A stretch of 64,000 bases of DNA from Methylonatrum kenyense (GTDB taxonomy: Bacteria; Pseudomonadota; Gammaproteobacteria; Nitrococcales; Aquisalimonadaceae). The notes below the pieces were generated by a model. It made no database searches. It saw nothing but the letters and a program-made list of their open reading frames with translations, and was not told the origin of the DNA. Made by a program: the position numbers and the translations under genes. The DNA lies in contig NZ_JALPKO010000008.1 in the NCBI RefSeq assembly GCF_023195885.1, positions 62,001 to 126,000 on the forward strand. The letters are read 5' to 3'. How positions within the stretch are numbered: the stretch's first letter is position 1; each line of letters starts with the position of its first letter. Below, piece by piece: positions 1-9,347 of the stretch.

Positions 1-420
1 CATGACGTGATTTGCGGATTGAAGTGCGAGACGAACACCGAGGCGGCGAACACTTCCGGCTCGGCCCGTGAGATGCGAATCGAGTAGCATGTCATGGGGC
101 GTCAGCACGCTTGGCTTGCGCAATAAGCGGGCCAGAGGGGCAGCAAAAATGCCCGAGGTGAAGCCGTGGGAGTGAACCAGGTCCGGTCTCCAGGATCGCA
201 AAGCGGAGACGATGCCCGCTCCGAAGCGCATCACTCCGGGATCAAGCGGAAGGTATTCGACATGGCTGGAAAACTCCGGCTCACTCAGAAAATCCAGATG
301 CTGAGCCGAAGGCGAAACCAGGGCGAAAGAATGCTCCCGCAACTCGGCATGGCGGTAGACGTAACGCAAATAGGTCCTGATGCCACCACTGGGCCACCGG
401 ACGACAAGCAGGATTCTCAT
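1..420 (-). CDS. Glycosyltransferase family 4, N-terminal part (runs off the window)
   Basis: The ATG at 418-420 opens a frame that stays open to the window edge (140 codons visible). The protein begins MRILLVVRWPSGGIRTYLRY, the beta-strand plus glycine-rich loop that starts the acceptor-side Rossmann domain of GT4 glycosyltransferases. It continues through a 'DLVHSHGFTSG' segment and 'PSVLTPHDM', both usual in this family. Family role: transfer of a sugar from a nucleotide-sugar to a lipid-linked glycan on the cytoplasmic face of the membrane. The start overlaps the stop of the upstream polymerase gene as ATGA (417-420), so the two are translationally coupled. The donor-binding half lies outside the window, so sugar specificity cannot be judged. 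Confidence 0.8.
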   Translation of the reverse strand, partial: MRILLVVRWPSGGIRTYLRYVYRHAELREHSFALVSPSAQHLDFLSEPEFSSHVEYLPLDPGVMRFGAGIVSALRSWRPDLVHSHGFTSGIFAAPLARLLRKPSVLTPHDMLLDSHLTGRAGSVRRLGVRLALQSANHVM

Positions 421-1781
421 TTCTCCCCGACCGGTCGGACCGGGGTTTGCCGCTCAGGCGGGGAACCGAAAAGGCGATCCTGATTGCGGTTGATGGAGCG
501 GGCGAAGGCAATACAGAAACCGGCGAACAGATACCAATAGGACTGGGATAGCCCCCAGTAATTGATACTGTAGACCGCATACATCAGGAACGTGGTCAGC
601 AAGGCTTGGTTCAGGCGGTACTCGAAGCTCGTTCGCAATTCCGGACGAACGCGCAATGCCGTTTTCATGCGCCGAAGATTGTGGCGTACCAGCCTGTACA
701 CCAGCCAGAGAAAGTACATGAAGACGGCCGCACCGATCACACCGATTTCAATGAGTAACTCGGCGTAAAGATTGTGCGATGCCTGGGCCCGCCCTGGCGT
801 GTAGTGCACTTTGGCTTCCTTGGTGGTTCCCAATCCGTGCCCGAATACCGGACGGTTCAGTCCCAGCCTGAATTCGTCGATGATCCCCTGCTGCCGCCCA
901 TGGGCAGTCTGGTACTGGGCTGCGGATTCGTCGTAGATCGACCGGTAGCGGTCACGTTGGGTATCCGACATCTGGCTCCAGCCGCCAATGGCAATCAGAA
1001 TGATGCAACCGGCGACCAGCGCCTTTCGGCGGCTCTCCCAGAAGATCATCCCTACCACCACGAGGCCTGCCAAAAAGGCCCCCCGCGACCCCGTCAACAG
1101 AAGTGCGTAAAGCAGCGGCGGCAGGAGCAGCAAATAAAGCAGCTTGAGAGACCAGCGCGGCGAACCACCGAGCAGGAAATGCAGAAACGGGATCGCGGTC
1201 ACGATCACAAAGCCCAACTCGTTCGGGTTGATCACGTCCGCGGGCGCCCCGGCAAGGCGATCGGCAAACTCACCATGCCCGAGATGCGTTGCCGACCCCC
1301 AGTAGCCGTACATGATGTTCAGGCGCAATGGTTCGAACACCCGATGCACCTGCAGCGCCAGCCAAAGCCCGACGAGGACCTTCAAACGACGATCAGTATC
1401 GACAATGAAGGCGGTGAAGAACAGGAACACCACGGCACGGACGAAATCATCCACGTGATGCCGAACCACACTGCCCGGCCATTCCACCAGAGGTAGCGAC
1501 ACGATCAGGTAGGCAATCAGCGCCCATATCACCATGACTCGCGGGTCACGGACCACGCTGCGATACCTGTCCGCCTGGAAAAGCAGGGCGAAGGAAATCA
1601 GCAGCACCATCACCAGAGTCGGACGAAGCTGGGCGTAGAAGGGATAGCGGGCGGCCAGGCGGAAAAAATAGTCAAACAGGAAGTAACAGTACATGGCAAA
1701 GATCACGCCGGGGATTGTTTTCTCCCGCAGCGCGGCACCGACCGCCGGCACCCGCCGCTGATAGCCGAGTACCGAACTCAT
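417..1781 (-). CDS. O-antigen ligase/polymerase-like membrane protein (Wzy/WaaL type)
   Basis: A 454-residue polytopic membrane protein, mostly hydrophobic helices of about 20 residues. A large soluble loop before the last helices carries 'RPVFGHGLGTTKEAKVHY' followed by 'ASHNLYAELLIEIGVIG', the Wzy_C/O-antigen ligase signature. Such enzymes join lipid-linked glycan repeat units to each other or to an acceptor on the periplasmic face. A longer start at 1817 exists but would run 40 bases into the upstream deacetylase. I chose the ATG at 1781 (MSSVLGYQ), which gives an ATGA overlap with that gene's stop (1778-1780), the spacing seen repeatedly in this operon. Whether it polymerises or ligates cannot be told from sequence. 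Confidence 0.85.
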   Translation of the reverse strand: MSSVLGYQRRVPAVGAALREKTIPGVIFAMYCYFLFDYFFRLAARYPFYAQLRPTLVMVLLISFALLFQADRYRSVVRDPRVMVIWALIAYLIVSLPLVEWPGSVVRHHVDDFVRAVVFLFFTAFIVDTDRRLKVLVGLWLALQVHRVFEPLRLNIMYGYWGSATHLGHGEFADRLAGAPADVINPNELGFVIVTAIPFLHFLLGGSPRWSLKLLYLLLLPPLLYALLLTGSRGAFLAGLVVVGMIFWESRRKALVAGCIILIAIGGWSQMSDTQRDRYRSIYDESAAQYQTAHGRQQGIIDEFRLGLNRPVFGHGLGTTKEAKVHYTPGRAQASHNLYAELLIEIGVIGAAVFMYFLWLVYRLVRHNLRRMKTALRVRPELRTSFEYRLNQALLTTFLMYAVYSINYWGLSQSYWYLFAGFCIAFARSINRNQDRLFGSPPERQTPVRPVGEK

Positions 1782-2788
1782 GCCGCCACCATGCGCCGCA
1801 CCCGCTGCCCAAGCCACTCGAGTCCGCTCAAGGCCTTGCTGTACTGAAAATCGCTGTCGGCAGCGGCGTGCCGTCGCAAGGCATACAGATCATGATGCGG
1901 CTGACCGTCCGCGTAGGCGACCACGGCACCGGTGAAGCCCGCCTTCTCGACACGATCGCGTACCGCTTGACTGAAATCCGCAGGCTGCCCGTTCGGATAG
2001 CAAAATGGCCGCGGCCGGGGGCCAAGTTCAGCGTCCAACCGCTCTCGACAATGATCTATTTCCAATCGAAGGTCCGCATCTGCCACCCTGGGCAGCGTCG
2101 GATGGCTGTGTGTATGCCCCCCAACGTCAAGGCCGGCCAGCTGCATCTGCCGAAGCTGGTCCCAGCTTACCGCGGCGTACTCGGACGGTGGCGCAGCTGG
2201 CAGACGCGTACCCAGGCCGGCCGCCAATGCCGCTATCGCCGAATGCTTTTCTCCGTCTGGCAACCGCAATAATGCATTGACGAGTGCCTGCCAGACGGTT
2301 GACCTGTTCCATACTTTGCCTGGCTGGCGCTGCAACTGTACCGGCGGGGCGACCACTTGTTCCGGTAATGTCTGGACGCTCTCCAGCAGCCAGGCAAGTT
2401 GGTCCGGCCAGAGCCAGAGCTCGCCGTCGACGAAACCGGTGGTTACAAAAAGCGTGGCAGGGACGTCATGGCGTTTCAGGAGGGGCCAGGCGACATCGTG
2501 GAAGTCCCGGTATCCGTCGTCGACGGTCAGCACGATTGTATTGGGTGCCGCTTTGCCTCCGGAACGCCAGATGTCCAGAAGCTGGCTGAGCGTGACCGGG
2601 TTGAAATGCCGGCGGATCATGGTCAACTGCCGAGCCAGCGTCCCGGAGCTTACGAAGCCACGACGTGGCTCGGATGAAAACCGGTGGTACATCAGGATAC
2701 GGGGATGCCGTCGCGTTAGCCCTCGCGAAGCCGCATACAGACCTATCGGACCAAGGGCCCGCACAACCCGAGAGAGTCCGGCCACCAC
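1778..2788 (-). CDS. NodB-type polysaccharide deacetylase
   Basis: A 336-residue protein of the carbohydrate esterase 4 (NodB homology) fold. The catalytic Asp-Asp motif is TVDDGYRDF (about residues 88-96), the metal-binding His motif is GGHTHSHP (about 223-230), and a third block contains CYPNG. The early segment 'PRILMYHRFSSE' is typical of the exopolysaccharide-locus subfamily. Expected role: metal-dependent N- or O-deacetylation of a glycan. There is no clear signal peptide, so it may act in the cytoplasm or be membrane-associated. The start is GTG at 2786-2788, directly abutting the TAG stop (2789-2791) of the upstream glycosyltransferase. Confidence 0.85.
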   Translation of the reverse strand: MVAGLSRVVRALGPIGLYAASRGLTRRHPRILMYHRFSSEPRRGFVSSGTLARQLTMIRRHFNPVTLSQLLDIWRSGGKAAPNTIVLTVDDGYRDFHDVAWPLLKRHDVPATLFVTTGFVDGELWLWPDQLAWLLESVQTLPEQVVAPPVQLQRQPGKVWNRSTVWQALVNALLRLPDGEKHSAIAALAAGLGTRLPAAPPSEYAAVSWDQLRQMQLAGLDVGGHTHSHPTLPRVADADLRLEIDHCRERLDAELGPRPRPFCYPNGQPADFSQAVRDRVEKAGFTGAVVAYADGQPHHDLYALRRHAAADSDFQYSKALSGLEWLGQRVRRMVAA

Positions 2789-3913
2789 CTACCGCTCCCG
2801 CAGAATCGACCGGTAAAGCGCGATATGCTCGGCTACCATGCGGTCCACGGCAAACCGCGTACGAGCGACTTTGCCAGCATTCTCGCCCAGCCGTCCTCTA
2901 AGCGCCTTATCGTCAGCTAGCCGCGCAAGGGCGGCCGCAAGGCCACCCACGTCTCCGACAGGATACAACAAACCGGTGACACCGTTTTCCACCGCTTCCG
3001 GATTGCCACCAGTATCGGTGCAGATCACCGGCAGGTCCCGAAGCATGTAGTCGACAATGGCGTTCGAGAACCCCTCTGATTCCGAGCACAGCACGCCAAT
3101 ATCCGCATAGCGCAAACAATTGCCCACGTCGTCACGGGATCCGAGGAAGACCAGCCTGTCGGCAACATCCAGATCAGCCGCTCGCGCTTGCAGTCCAGCG
3201 GAATCACCGGCGCCGATCACTGCGACCGCCAGTGCCGGGTGGCTGGCACGCAGAAAACCCAGGGCTTCGACGAGATCCTGAACCCTTTTTATCGGCCGTA
3301 GATTGGCGACCAGCACGGCAATCACGCGACCCTCGGCACGCAATGCGTCGAGCGCCGGCACGGCCTCAACGCGAGACTGGTCGGCCTCCACCCCATTGTA
3401 GATAACGCTGATCGCCTCCGGCGGAATGCGCTCCATCTCACTGGTATACCGCCGAACGGCGTAACTGTTGGCGACACAACCGGCAATCCATCGGCGCGTC
3501 AGCCGCAGGCAACGCAGATACGACGGGGTATACCAGAACCCCATGTCACGCCTGGAAATTAGTGTCGGCATCCCCGTAACTGAAAACGCCGGCGGTGCAA
3601 GTACGGATGCATCATTGAAAAACACATGGGCAAGTCTGACCCCTCGCCTCTGCAAGTCCCGCGCACAGCGCCAAAGTGCGTACCAGGTGCGGGGGTCGGC
3701 AATCCGGTCACGGCCGACAATCTGCCAAGGGCAGGGAAATCCCTGCTGCAACAAGTAGTCGGTTGGCTGCAAGGCTACAAGACGACAATCCACCCCGCGG
3801 TTCAGCAGTTCATTGACTAGGCGGAGTAGCTGCCCTTCGGTCCCTGCGCCGCGCTGGCTGAAACGGTCAATGACGAATGCCAGGCTCAGATCGCTCGCAT
3901 CCCGGGTTCGCAT
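2789..3913 (-). CDS. Glycosyltransferase family 4
   Basis: A 374-residue GT-B glycosyltransferase. The N-terminal domain starts 'LAFVIDRFSQRGAGTEGQ' (glycine-rich acceptor loop). The C-terminal donor domain shows 'VANLRPIKRVQDLVEAL' and the acidic motif 'SESEGFSNAIVDYM', followed by 'TDTGGNPEAV', the usual nucleotide-sugar-binding features of GT4. It should add a sugar to a lipid-linked intermediate in the cytoplasm. A GTG lies one codon upstream (3916); I prefer the ATG at 3913, five bases after an AGG. It lies 12 bases after the flippase stop and directly before the deacetylase, in one operon. Donor and acceptor are unknown. Confidence 0.85.
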   Translation of the reverse strand: MRTRDASDLSLAFVIDRFSQRGAGTEGQLLRLVNELLNRGVDCRLVALQPTDYLLQQGFPCPWQIVGRDRIADPRTWYALWRCARDLQRRGVRLAHVFFNDASVLAPPAFSVTGMPTLISRRDMGFWYTPSYLRCLRLTRRWIAGCVANSYAVRRYTSEMERIPPEAISVIYNGVEADQSRVEAVPALDALRAEGRVIAVLVANLRPIKRVQDLVEALGFLRASHPALAVAVIGAGDSAGLQARAADLDVADRLVFLGSRDDVGNCLRYADIGVLCSESEGFSNAIVDYMLRDLPVICTDTGGNPEAVENGVTGLLYPVGDVGGLAAALARLADDKALRGRLGENAGKVARTRFAVDRMVAEHIALYRSILRER

Positions 3914-3925
3914 CACAACCTGCCC

Positions 3926-5434
3926 CTACCTTCTCATCCCGAATACGCGGCCAACCAGAAAAGAGCGTTCACTTGTTGTCAGTGCAAGGCCAACGAATAA
4001 CGGCAGGTAAATCAGTCCCCCTATCAGCACGCCGAGCACAAGATCCATGTAGCTAGTCAATTCGACTTCGATCCGATAGTAAAGAACGGCCAATGTCATG
4101 AACAGGGTTGGAGAAAATGCGGGCATGATGCTCTCCCGGACATACCGGATAACAGTGATTCCAAGGTGGCGTGTGGTGTAAACGAGATATATCGGAAACA
4201 CAGTTATAACTGCAATCAGCGAGGCCCAGGCAGCCCCGACAACACCCATCCACTGGACCAGAAGGATGGTCAAACCGAGGTTCAGCAGGGCTGAAACGGG
4301 GGAGAAAATCGCGAATATGCCGTGCCGGTTGATCGCGGTCAGGTAACGGCTTGAAAAGGGGTTCAGGAGGGGCAGGCTAAGGAAGAGCACTAGCAACAGG
4401 ATAATCGTTTGCGAATGGTCGGCTATTTCCGGACCAATCCAGATTGTAAGAAATGCGGGGCCAAGCAGCACGGCGCCAGCGCCAAGTGGCAGCACCAAAC
4501 CAACCATCAGTTTGCTTGCGACAAGGTAGATCTGGCGAATCTGCTCGACCTCATGCCGCGCATCGAGACTGCTGAAAAGTGGCATAAAGGCGTGAGTTAT
4601 CGCACTGCAGAGATTTCTGAGGTACTGGACGAGATTCGCAGGGATGCTGTAGAACGGCACCATTGCCGGGCCGAGGATGATGCCTATGACCAGGCTGTCG
4701 GTCATGGTTTCGATACGATACGAGACACCTTGAACGAATGACTTGGTACCGAATACGACCAGTTCCCTCAAATGCGGCAGGGATACCGCTGCCACCTTGA
4801 ACCGGAAGCTGTCCCGATCCAGCCACATCACAATGAGAAAATAGACAAGGTTCCGGACCCACAACCCGACTGCACTGACCCCGGCGAGCAACAACAGACC
4901 GTTATCAGGCGTTATGAACCACAAAATGATCGAGCAGACGGAAACCATCTTGACGATAGCAACCATGTTCTTCAGATAGTAGCGCTGCATTCCCTCGAGC
5001 ACGCTTTCCGCAACATGACCGGGAAACGCCGCGAGCACGTTGGCAGCGAGGATCAACAGCAGGACCGCATAACGATCTGCCGGCTCATTTGCGGGGGCCA
5101 ATACATCCGGCAGAAGCACGGCCCAAAGCAGGAATACACAAGAAACGACAAACCCGATTGCACTAAGGAAAACGAGCGATGTGCTGAACAAACGCCGGAG
5201 CGCAGCCCGATCCCGTTCCGCATTGTACTTCGCCGTAAAGCGCGAAACCGTCGGCCGCAACCCCAGTTCCAGCATGCCGGCATATCCCAGCACAGCGGCG
5301 AGCATTTCCCACAGGCCGTAATCATAAATGCCAAGGTTGCTGACCAGGACAGGCGTGAGGATGAAGGCGACGACAACACTCACGCAGAGGACGGCAACGT
5401 TGGACCCGGTATTGACCGCCAGCCGTCTAAACAC
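3926..5434 (-). CDS. Wzx-type oligosaccharide flippase (MOP/polysaccharide transporter)
   Basis: About 502 residues with 12 or more predicted membrane helices. The N-terminal pattern 'SNVAVLCVSVVVAFILTPVL', followed by 'LGIYDYGLWEMLAAVLGYAG', is characteristic of Wzx/RfbX flippases. Family role: moving undecaprenyl-linked glycan units from the cytoplasmic to the periplasmic leaflet. A TTG at 5440 is possible but would touch the Shine-Dalgarno-like GGGGGA (5441-5446). The GTG at 5434 leaves a 6-base spacer and is preferred. It is the first gene of the minus-strand operon running to position 1, so its promoter should lie in the divergent region upstream. A second, dissimilar flippase is at 16634-18130. 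Confidence 0.88.
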   Translation of the reverse strand: MFRRLAVNTGSNVAVLCVSVVVAFILTPVLVSNLGIYDYGLWEMLAAVLGYAGMLELGLRPTVSRFTAKYNAERDRAALRRLFSTSLVFLSAIGFVVSCVFLLWAVLLPDVLAPANEPADRYAVLLLILAANVLAAFPGHVAESVLEGMQRYYLKNMVAIVKMVSVCSIILWFITPDNGLLLLAGVSAVGLWVRNLVYFLIVMWLDRDSFRFKVAAVSLPHLRELVVFGTKSFVQGVSYRIETMTDSLVIGIILGPAMVPFYSIPANLVQYLRNLCSAITHAFMPLFSSLDARHEVEQIRQIYLVASKLMVGLVLPLGAGAVLLGPAFLTIWIGPEIADHSQTIILLLVLFLSLPLLNPFSSRYLTAINRHGIFAIFSPVSALLNLGLTILLVQWMGVVGAAWASLIAVITVFPIYLVYTTRHLGITVIRYVRESIMPAFSPTLFMTLAVLYYRIEVELTSYMDLVLGVLIGGLIYLPLFVGLALTTSERSFLVGRVFGMRR

Positions 5435-6004
5435 ACCCAATCCCCCGCACGCAAGCCGTCATCCGGAGCGCGCCCTTCGGGGGAACCCCATCAGAAACCG
5501 GACCATCGTCTGGCAACACGAAAGGCCGCCGTCCAGCTGCACGGTTGACGGCGTGGTCCCGAGAAACGATGAAACCTGTACGCTGAGCGGTGGGATTATC
5601 ATGGCAGCTCCGTTCCTGGGCGAATTCAGCGGCGAACAGACTCCTTATTTAACTAGACTTGGTCCAGGGAAACGGTGATTTATTCCCGCGTCTGCGCCCG
5701 AGACCGGTTTTGGTCACTTGGCAAGCCGCGGTGCCGTTTCGGTCGAGATCGCGACCGGGCCGGTGGCGCAAGCCGGCCGTGCGCCAAAACGCCCAGCGTC
5801 TTCGACCTGGCCCGCATTTTTCCCGGTTGCTGTGTTGCGCTGCTTGACCGCAGAACGACCGCAACCCCGCGCAGCGCGGCTTGACCAGGAAAAATGCGGA
5901 CTCCAACGAAGGAGCGCGAATCAACTAGTGTTTCCCCTGGGGGCCGGTGAGCATCGACTGCCCGCGACCACCTATCAAAGCGAAACCTCGGGAGCAGATT
6001 CCTG
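5435..6004. other. Divergent intergenic region with a MITE-like element
   Basis: 570 bases without a convincing gene, between the minus-strand flippase and the plus-strand GT2. The middle half is the inverted-repeat element described separately. The left part (5435-5659) should carry the promoter of the flippase operon and the right part (5944-6004) the leader of the GT2. I could not pick out a convincing -35/-10 pair for either. A GGGAG at 5990-5994, ten bases before the GT2 ATG, is its likely ribosome binding site. Short open frames on both strands here have no recognisable protein content. Confidence 0.5.
5660..5943. repeat. MITE-like inverted-repeat element, copy 1
   Basis: About 284 bases bounded by imperfect inverted ends. 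The left end reads GGGAAACGGTGATTTATTC (5668-5685). The right end, on the minus strand, reads GGGGAAACACTAGTTGATTC. An inner perfect 12-base inverted pair CCGCATTTTTCC (5812-5823) / GGAAAAATGCGG (5888-5899) is also present. The same end sequence and the same inner stem recur in the copy at 12517-12670, and an end-like half-site lies at 10980-10997. There is no coding capacity for a transposase, so it would be a non-autonomous element moved in trans. The exact ends and any target-site duplication were not resolved. Confidence 0.6.
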
Positions 6005-6889
6005 ATGGCCAACAAGCTCGTGTCAATCATCATTCCTGCCTACAACAGAGGCAAGTATATCCGGCAGTGTGTCCAGTCCGCCCTTTGGCAAACATACCAC
6101 CCGGTCGAGGTGATCGTGGTGGATGACGGTTCAACGGATGAGACCAGGGCGATCCTGGACGAGATGGCCACTGACCCGAGGCTCATAGTGCTGGAGCACC
6201 CAGGCCGACAGAACCGCGGCCAATCCGCCTCGCTAAACCTTGGTATTCAGCATGCCAAAGGGGACTACATCAATATTCTCGATAGCGATGACTACCTTGA
6301 ACCGGAGAAACTCGCGGTAGAGGTCCCGTTCCTTGCGTCCCATCCGGAAATCGGCCTGGTCTACTCAAATGGGTGGCGAACTAACGCCGATGGCGTTCCC
6401 TTCGAGAGTTTTTACCCAGAGGACCACCGAGAGCCAAACGATCCCAACGCGGTATTACTGGACTGTTACCTTCTTCTTCCCGGTAACGCTCTGGTCCGAC
6501 GTACGGCATACGACGCGGTCGGTCCTTTCGAGGAGGCGTTTCGAGCCGCCCAGGACCATGACATGCTCATCCGCCTCGCTGAACGAATCCGGTTTGCCTA
6601 CATCGCCAAGCACCTTTTTTACTACCGGATGCATGCTGATTCCATAAGCGGGAAGGGAAAGGCCGTGAGATGGAATACTGGATTCATGATTTTGAAGCGC
6701 GCAACTCGCAGGTTTCCATACAATAAATCTACGACAAGAAAACGCCTCGCAGTCTTAAACTATCGGCTAGCAACAGTCGAATTTAACAATCGTTTGATAT
6801 TAAAAAGCGCCCCAAAATTCTTCCTTGCTGCGATCCTCGACCCCATTAGGGCTCTAAAAGTACTCGCAAGGCTGGAAAAAAAAACATGA
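6005..6889 (+). CDS. Glycosyltransferase family 2
   Basis: A 294-residue GT-A fold glycosyltransferase. The N-terminus is 'VSIIIPAYNRGKYIRQCVQS', followed by the nucleotide-binding VVDDGSTD (about residues 38-45) and the metal-binding DSDD (about 93-96, in 'INILDSDDYLEP'). The later 'RAAQDHDMLIRLAERI' holds the usual catalytic ED-like acidic pair (here QDHD). Expected role: inverting sugar transfer to a lipid-linked or secreted glycan. It has no long membrane helix, so it is probably peripheral to the cytoplasmic membrane. Its last third is noticeably A+T richer than its start, as are the following genes. It stands alone on the plus strand after the MITE-like element. Confidence 0.85.
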   Translation: MANKLVSIIIPAYNRGKYIRQCVQSALWQTYHPVEVIVVDDGSTDETRAILDEMATDPRLIVLEHPGRQNRGQSASLNLGIQHAKGDYINILDSDDYLEPEKLAVEVPFLASHPEIGLVYSNGWRTNADGVPFESFYPEDHREPNDPNAVLLDCYLLLPGNALVRRTAYDAVGPFEEAFRAAQDHDMLIRLAERIRFAYIAKHLFYYRMHADSISGKGKAVRWNTGFMILKRATRRFPYNKSTTRKRLAVLNYRLATVEFNNRLILKSAPKFFLAAILDPIRALKVLARLEKKT

Positions 6890-7178
6890 CTTCAGCTGGT
6901 AACACGCCATGTTGTCATTTCACCGTCGCGAGGCAGCCCCCGGTCGTGCGACGGCGACAGGTGTACGGCAAGAATCACCAGTCATACTATACTGACACCT
7001 TGGCGGGCACGACCTGACCCAAGGCTAACACCAGGTGCCTGGATGCACCGGCTCCCCCACCTAGCGATACCCCGTCAAGATGGACGCCTCCGGGATTCGC
7101 GTTGTTATGAGCGAGAATCAACTCACGCCTAAACGATACAGGGCTTGGTGATCTCTCATAGCTGGAGGATCCGTAACA

Positions 7179-8282
7179 GTGATTAACGACATACCGAGAC
7201 GCAGCAAAACCCTGCTCTTGCAGTCCGCTGTAATTCTTCCACTCATAGCGTCCGGAGTCGCCCACGCCGCGCCGGAAATAGCTACAGTAGACGGAACATT
7301 AGCGGCCGGAAGTACCCTCACCATTGAGGGAACAGGCTTCGGCTCCAAATCACGTCCCCAACCCGCTCTTTGGGACACCACGGACAACCAGGCCGACGTA
7401 TATTCGAGCGTCTCCAACGGAGCCCCGATTCCGACCGGCCAGAACTACCCATTCACAAGCACCAACCAAGACGTCTATCTCGAACGCGGAACCAACGACC
7501 GCAGCCGATACGACGGGGATTCAATGCGTTACGTCACAAGAGGGAACGGAGCGTTATCGAACCCCACGGCGCTCGGCGGCAACTCGCCACCAACCGATAT
7601 TCGCGAAATCTATGTGCGATACTGGAGTCGTTTCGAAAGAACACCTCTAGATTCAGGAAGTAATGCATCGCACAAGTTCATGCGGGTTTGGACCGGCTCT
7701 GGCGACGACCTTCGAATTTCGTGGACCCAGAAACAATTAACCGTAAATAACAGAAATGCGGGCGGGACCTCAGCAAAAACCGTTTGGGAAGACTGGACCG
7801 GGGATCCCAACGCCTGGAATCTGCATGAGTTCTGGATCAACGCTGATCGCGGGCTGATCGTCGCGTCGGTTAACGGCGATGAATATATCCGTTTTCAGGA
7901 TAGCGACTCCCGCTACCTCGCCCGCAATCACCCGACCGGTCTGCGCATTGCTCAAATAGGATGGAATCCATCGCACGGAACCAGCTCAATCGCTAATCAA
8001 ACCCAGTGGATTAGCGACATCTACATTGACACAACGCCGGCGCGTGTCCTGATAAGCGACCAGCCACGTTGGAGCTCCGTGACGCATTCAGAGATACTTA
8101 TTCCAAGCTCTTGGAGCGATTCGGAAATCTCAGTCGATTTCGAACCGAAAAGCCTGAGTGAAACTCCGAACGAAGATCTTTACCTTTACGTCGTTAATCC
8201 CGATGGCGTCGCAAACTCACGGGGATACGCGTTAAGCTGCCCATCGTGCCCCAGCGCACCAGGCAGCCTTCAAGCCAACTAA
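7179..8282 (+). CDS. Secreted protein with IPT/TIG-like N-terminus and lectin-like body (unknown function)
   Basis: A 367-residue protein with a clear signal peptide: basic start, hydrophobic stretch, and an AHA-A cleavage site near residue 30. After cleavage, 'IATVDGTLAAGSTLTIEGTG' resembles the first strands of an IPT/TIG immunoglobulin-like domain. The body (about 130-300) is rich in Trp, Asn and Asp with alternating beta pattern, reminiscent of concanavalin-like glycan-binding or lyase folds; I cannot assign a family. The C-terminus has a close Cys pair (SCPSCPS). The start is GTG with GGAGG at 7164-7168, ten bases upstream. In a glycan locus, binding or trimming of the exported glycan is plausible but unproven. 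The 289 bases upstream (6890-7178) hold no other gene that I can see. Confidence 0.7.
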   Translation: MINDIPRRSKTLLLQSAVILPLIASGVAHAAPEIATVDGTLAAGSTLTIEGTGFGSKSRPQPALWDTTDNQADVYSSVSNGAPIPTGQNYPFTSTNQDVYLERGTNDRSRYDGDSMRYVTRGNGALSNPTALGGNSPPTDIREIYVRYWSRFERTPLDSGSNASHKFMRVWTGSGDDLRISWTQKQLTVNNRNAGGTSAKTVWEDWTGDPNAWNLHEFWINADRGLIVASVNGDEYIRFQDSDSRYLARNHPTGLRIAQIGWNPSHGTSSIANQTQWISDIYIDTTPARVLISDQPRWSSVTHSEILIPSSWSDSEISVDFEPKSLSETPNEDLYLYVVNPDGVANSRGYALSCPSCPSAPGSLQAN

Positions 8283-8312
8283 ATGCTAGGACAGAAAACC
8301 CCGCAAAACGTT

Positions 8313-8336
8313 AAACAGCGCACGGAAGCGCTGTTT
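8313..8336. terminator. Candidate bidirectional terminator hairpin
   Basis: A perfect 9-base-pair inverted repeat, AAACAGCGC (8313-8321) and GCGCTGTTT (8328-8336), with a six-base loop, sits in the 60-base gap between two convergent genes. The symmetric A and T ends would give a short U tract in either direction, though only three Ts long. Placement supports a shared terminator. The short U tract lowers confidence. Confidence 0.55.
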
Positions 8337-8342
8337 CCATAC

Positions 8343-9347
8343 CTAATTGGCATATTTTTCCATCACGCGTCGAACGTGCTCGAAAGATTCTTTCCAACTA
8401 CTTTTAATAGATGACATATTATCGTTAATTTCGCCTTCAAGATCATATTTTCTTCTTAGCGCCTCCTCTATACCCTTTTGAATGGCCGACGCTTCGGGCT
8501 CGACATACACCGCCCCAAAGCTAAAGTACGATTTAATCGCTTCTGTGTCGGACAGAACAAGCGGCTTTCGAAGCGCAAGACCTTCGTATGCACCGCAGGT
8601 CAGGAGATTTTCCCAACAGGTTAGTACCACCACTACATCGGATTTGTTGATAAGATCGACATAGTCTTTCTCGTTTAAGAAGCCCGTCAAAAAAACCCCA
8701 GAGGAAGACAAGCGATCCTTCGCCGTTGCCCATTCTGTTTTTTGATAACGGCCAGTTAAATACATTGAGACGTTTTCCATTTGACTTCCCGCCGCAATGA
8801 TCTCCCCTATAGGTTCATCTTCCCCATACGTGGTTATACATGTAACAGCATGACCGGCGTTACCCGCCATAACATCAGGGATCCGCTCCGGGTTACTAGG
8901 GATCAACCCAGGTATCCGATCTTGTAGCACAGCGGCCCTTCCACCCCAACTCTCAACAACATTTGCTAAATACGAATTCGTAACAACTGTCAGATCGGAT
9001 TTTTTTATAGTCCAGCGACTCAAAAAGTGAAAAACTCGCCACTTGAGAGATTTCGAGCCCAGCGACTGAAGCTTGAAATTCGAATGCCGATCAACAACCA
9101 GACAGAAATTAAACGGCCTTTTCAAAAAACACAGGACGGCAGCAAGTACGACAGATGGATTCTGGCAAACAATTAAGCGCGGCCTCTTTTTCCTGACCAG
9201 TGACGCGGTTTTAGCTGTTAAAATCAAATATCTAAGATACCGCCAATGACCTGATTCCAGCGGGAAATACTCAAACCCAAACGCTTCGGCAAGCTCTCGC
9301 GATCGCCTATGGTCTTCCCAAGTAACCCAAATTGCGAAATCTGTCAT
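8343..9347 (-). CDS. Glycosyltransferase, GT4-like
   Basis: A 334-residue GT-B-like protein. The N-terminal half has 'RPRLIVCQNPSVVLAAVLCF' and the inter-domain segment has 'SDLTVVTNSYLANVVES'. The donor domain ends with 'TCWENLLTCGAYEGLALRKP' and 'VLSDTEAIKSYF', which match the GT4 nucleotide-sugar pocket pattern (E..x..EGLALRKP). It should act in the cytoplasm on a lipid-linked acceptor. Its DNA is distinctly A+T richer than the rest of the window, with many AAA/TTT runs, which suggests separate acquisition. It lies downstream of the CapK-like gene on the same strand, separated by 195 bases that may carry its own promoter. Confidence 0.75.
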   Translation of the reverse strand: MTDFAIWVTWEDHRRSRELAEAFGFEYFPLESGHWRYLRYLILTAKTASLVRKKRPRLIVCQNPSVVLAAVLCFLKRPFNFCLVVDRHSNFKLQSLGSKSLKWRVFHFLSRWTIKKSDLTVVTNSYLANVVESWGGRAAVLQDRIPGLIPSNPERIPDVMAGNAGHAVTCITTYGEDEPIGEIIAAGSQMENVSMYLTGRYQKTEWATAKDRLSSSGVFLTGFLNEKDYVDLINKSDVVVVLTCWENLLTCGAYEGLALRKPLVLSDTEAIKSYFSFGAVYVEPEASAIQKGIEEALRRKYDLEGEINDNMSSIKSSWKESFEHVRRVMEKYAN

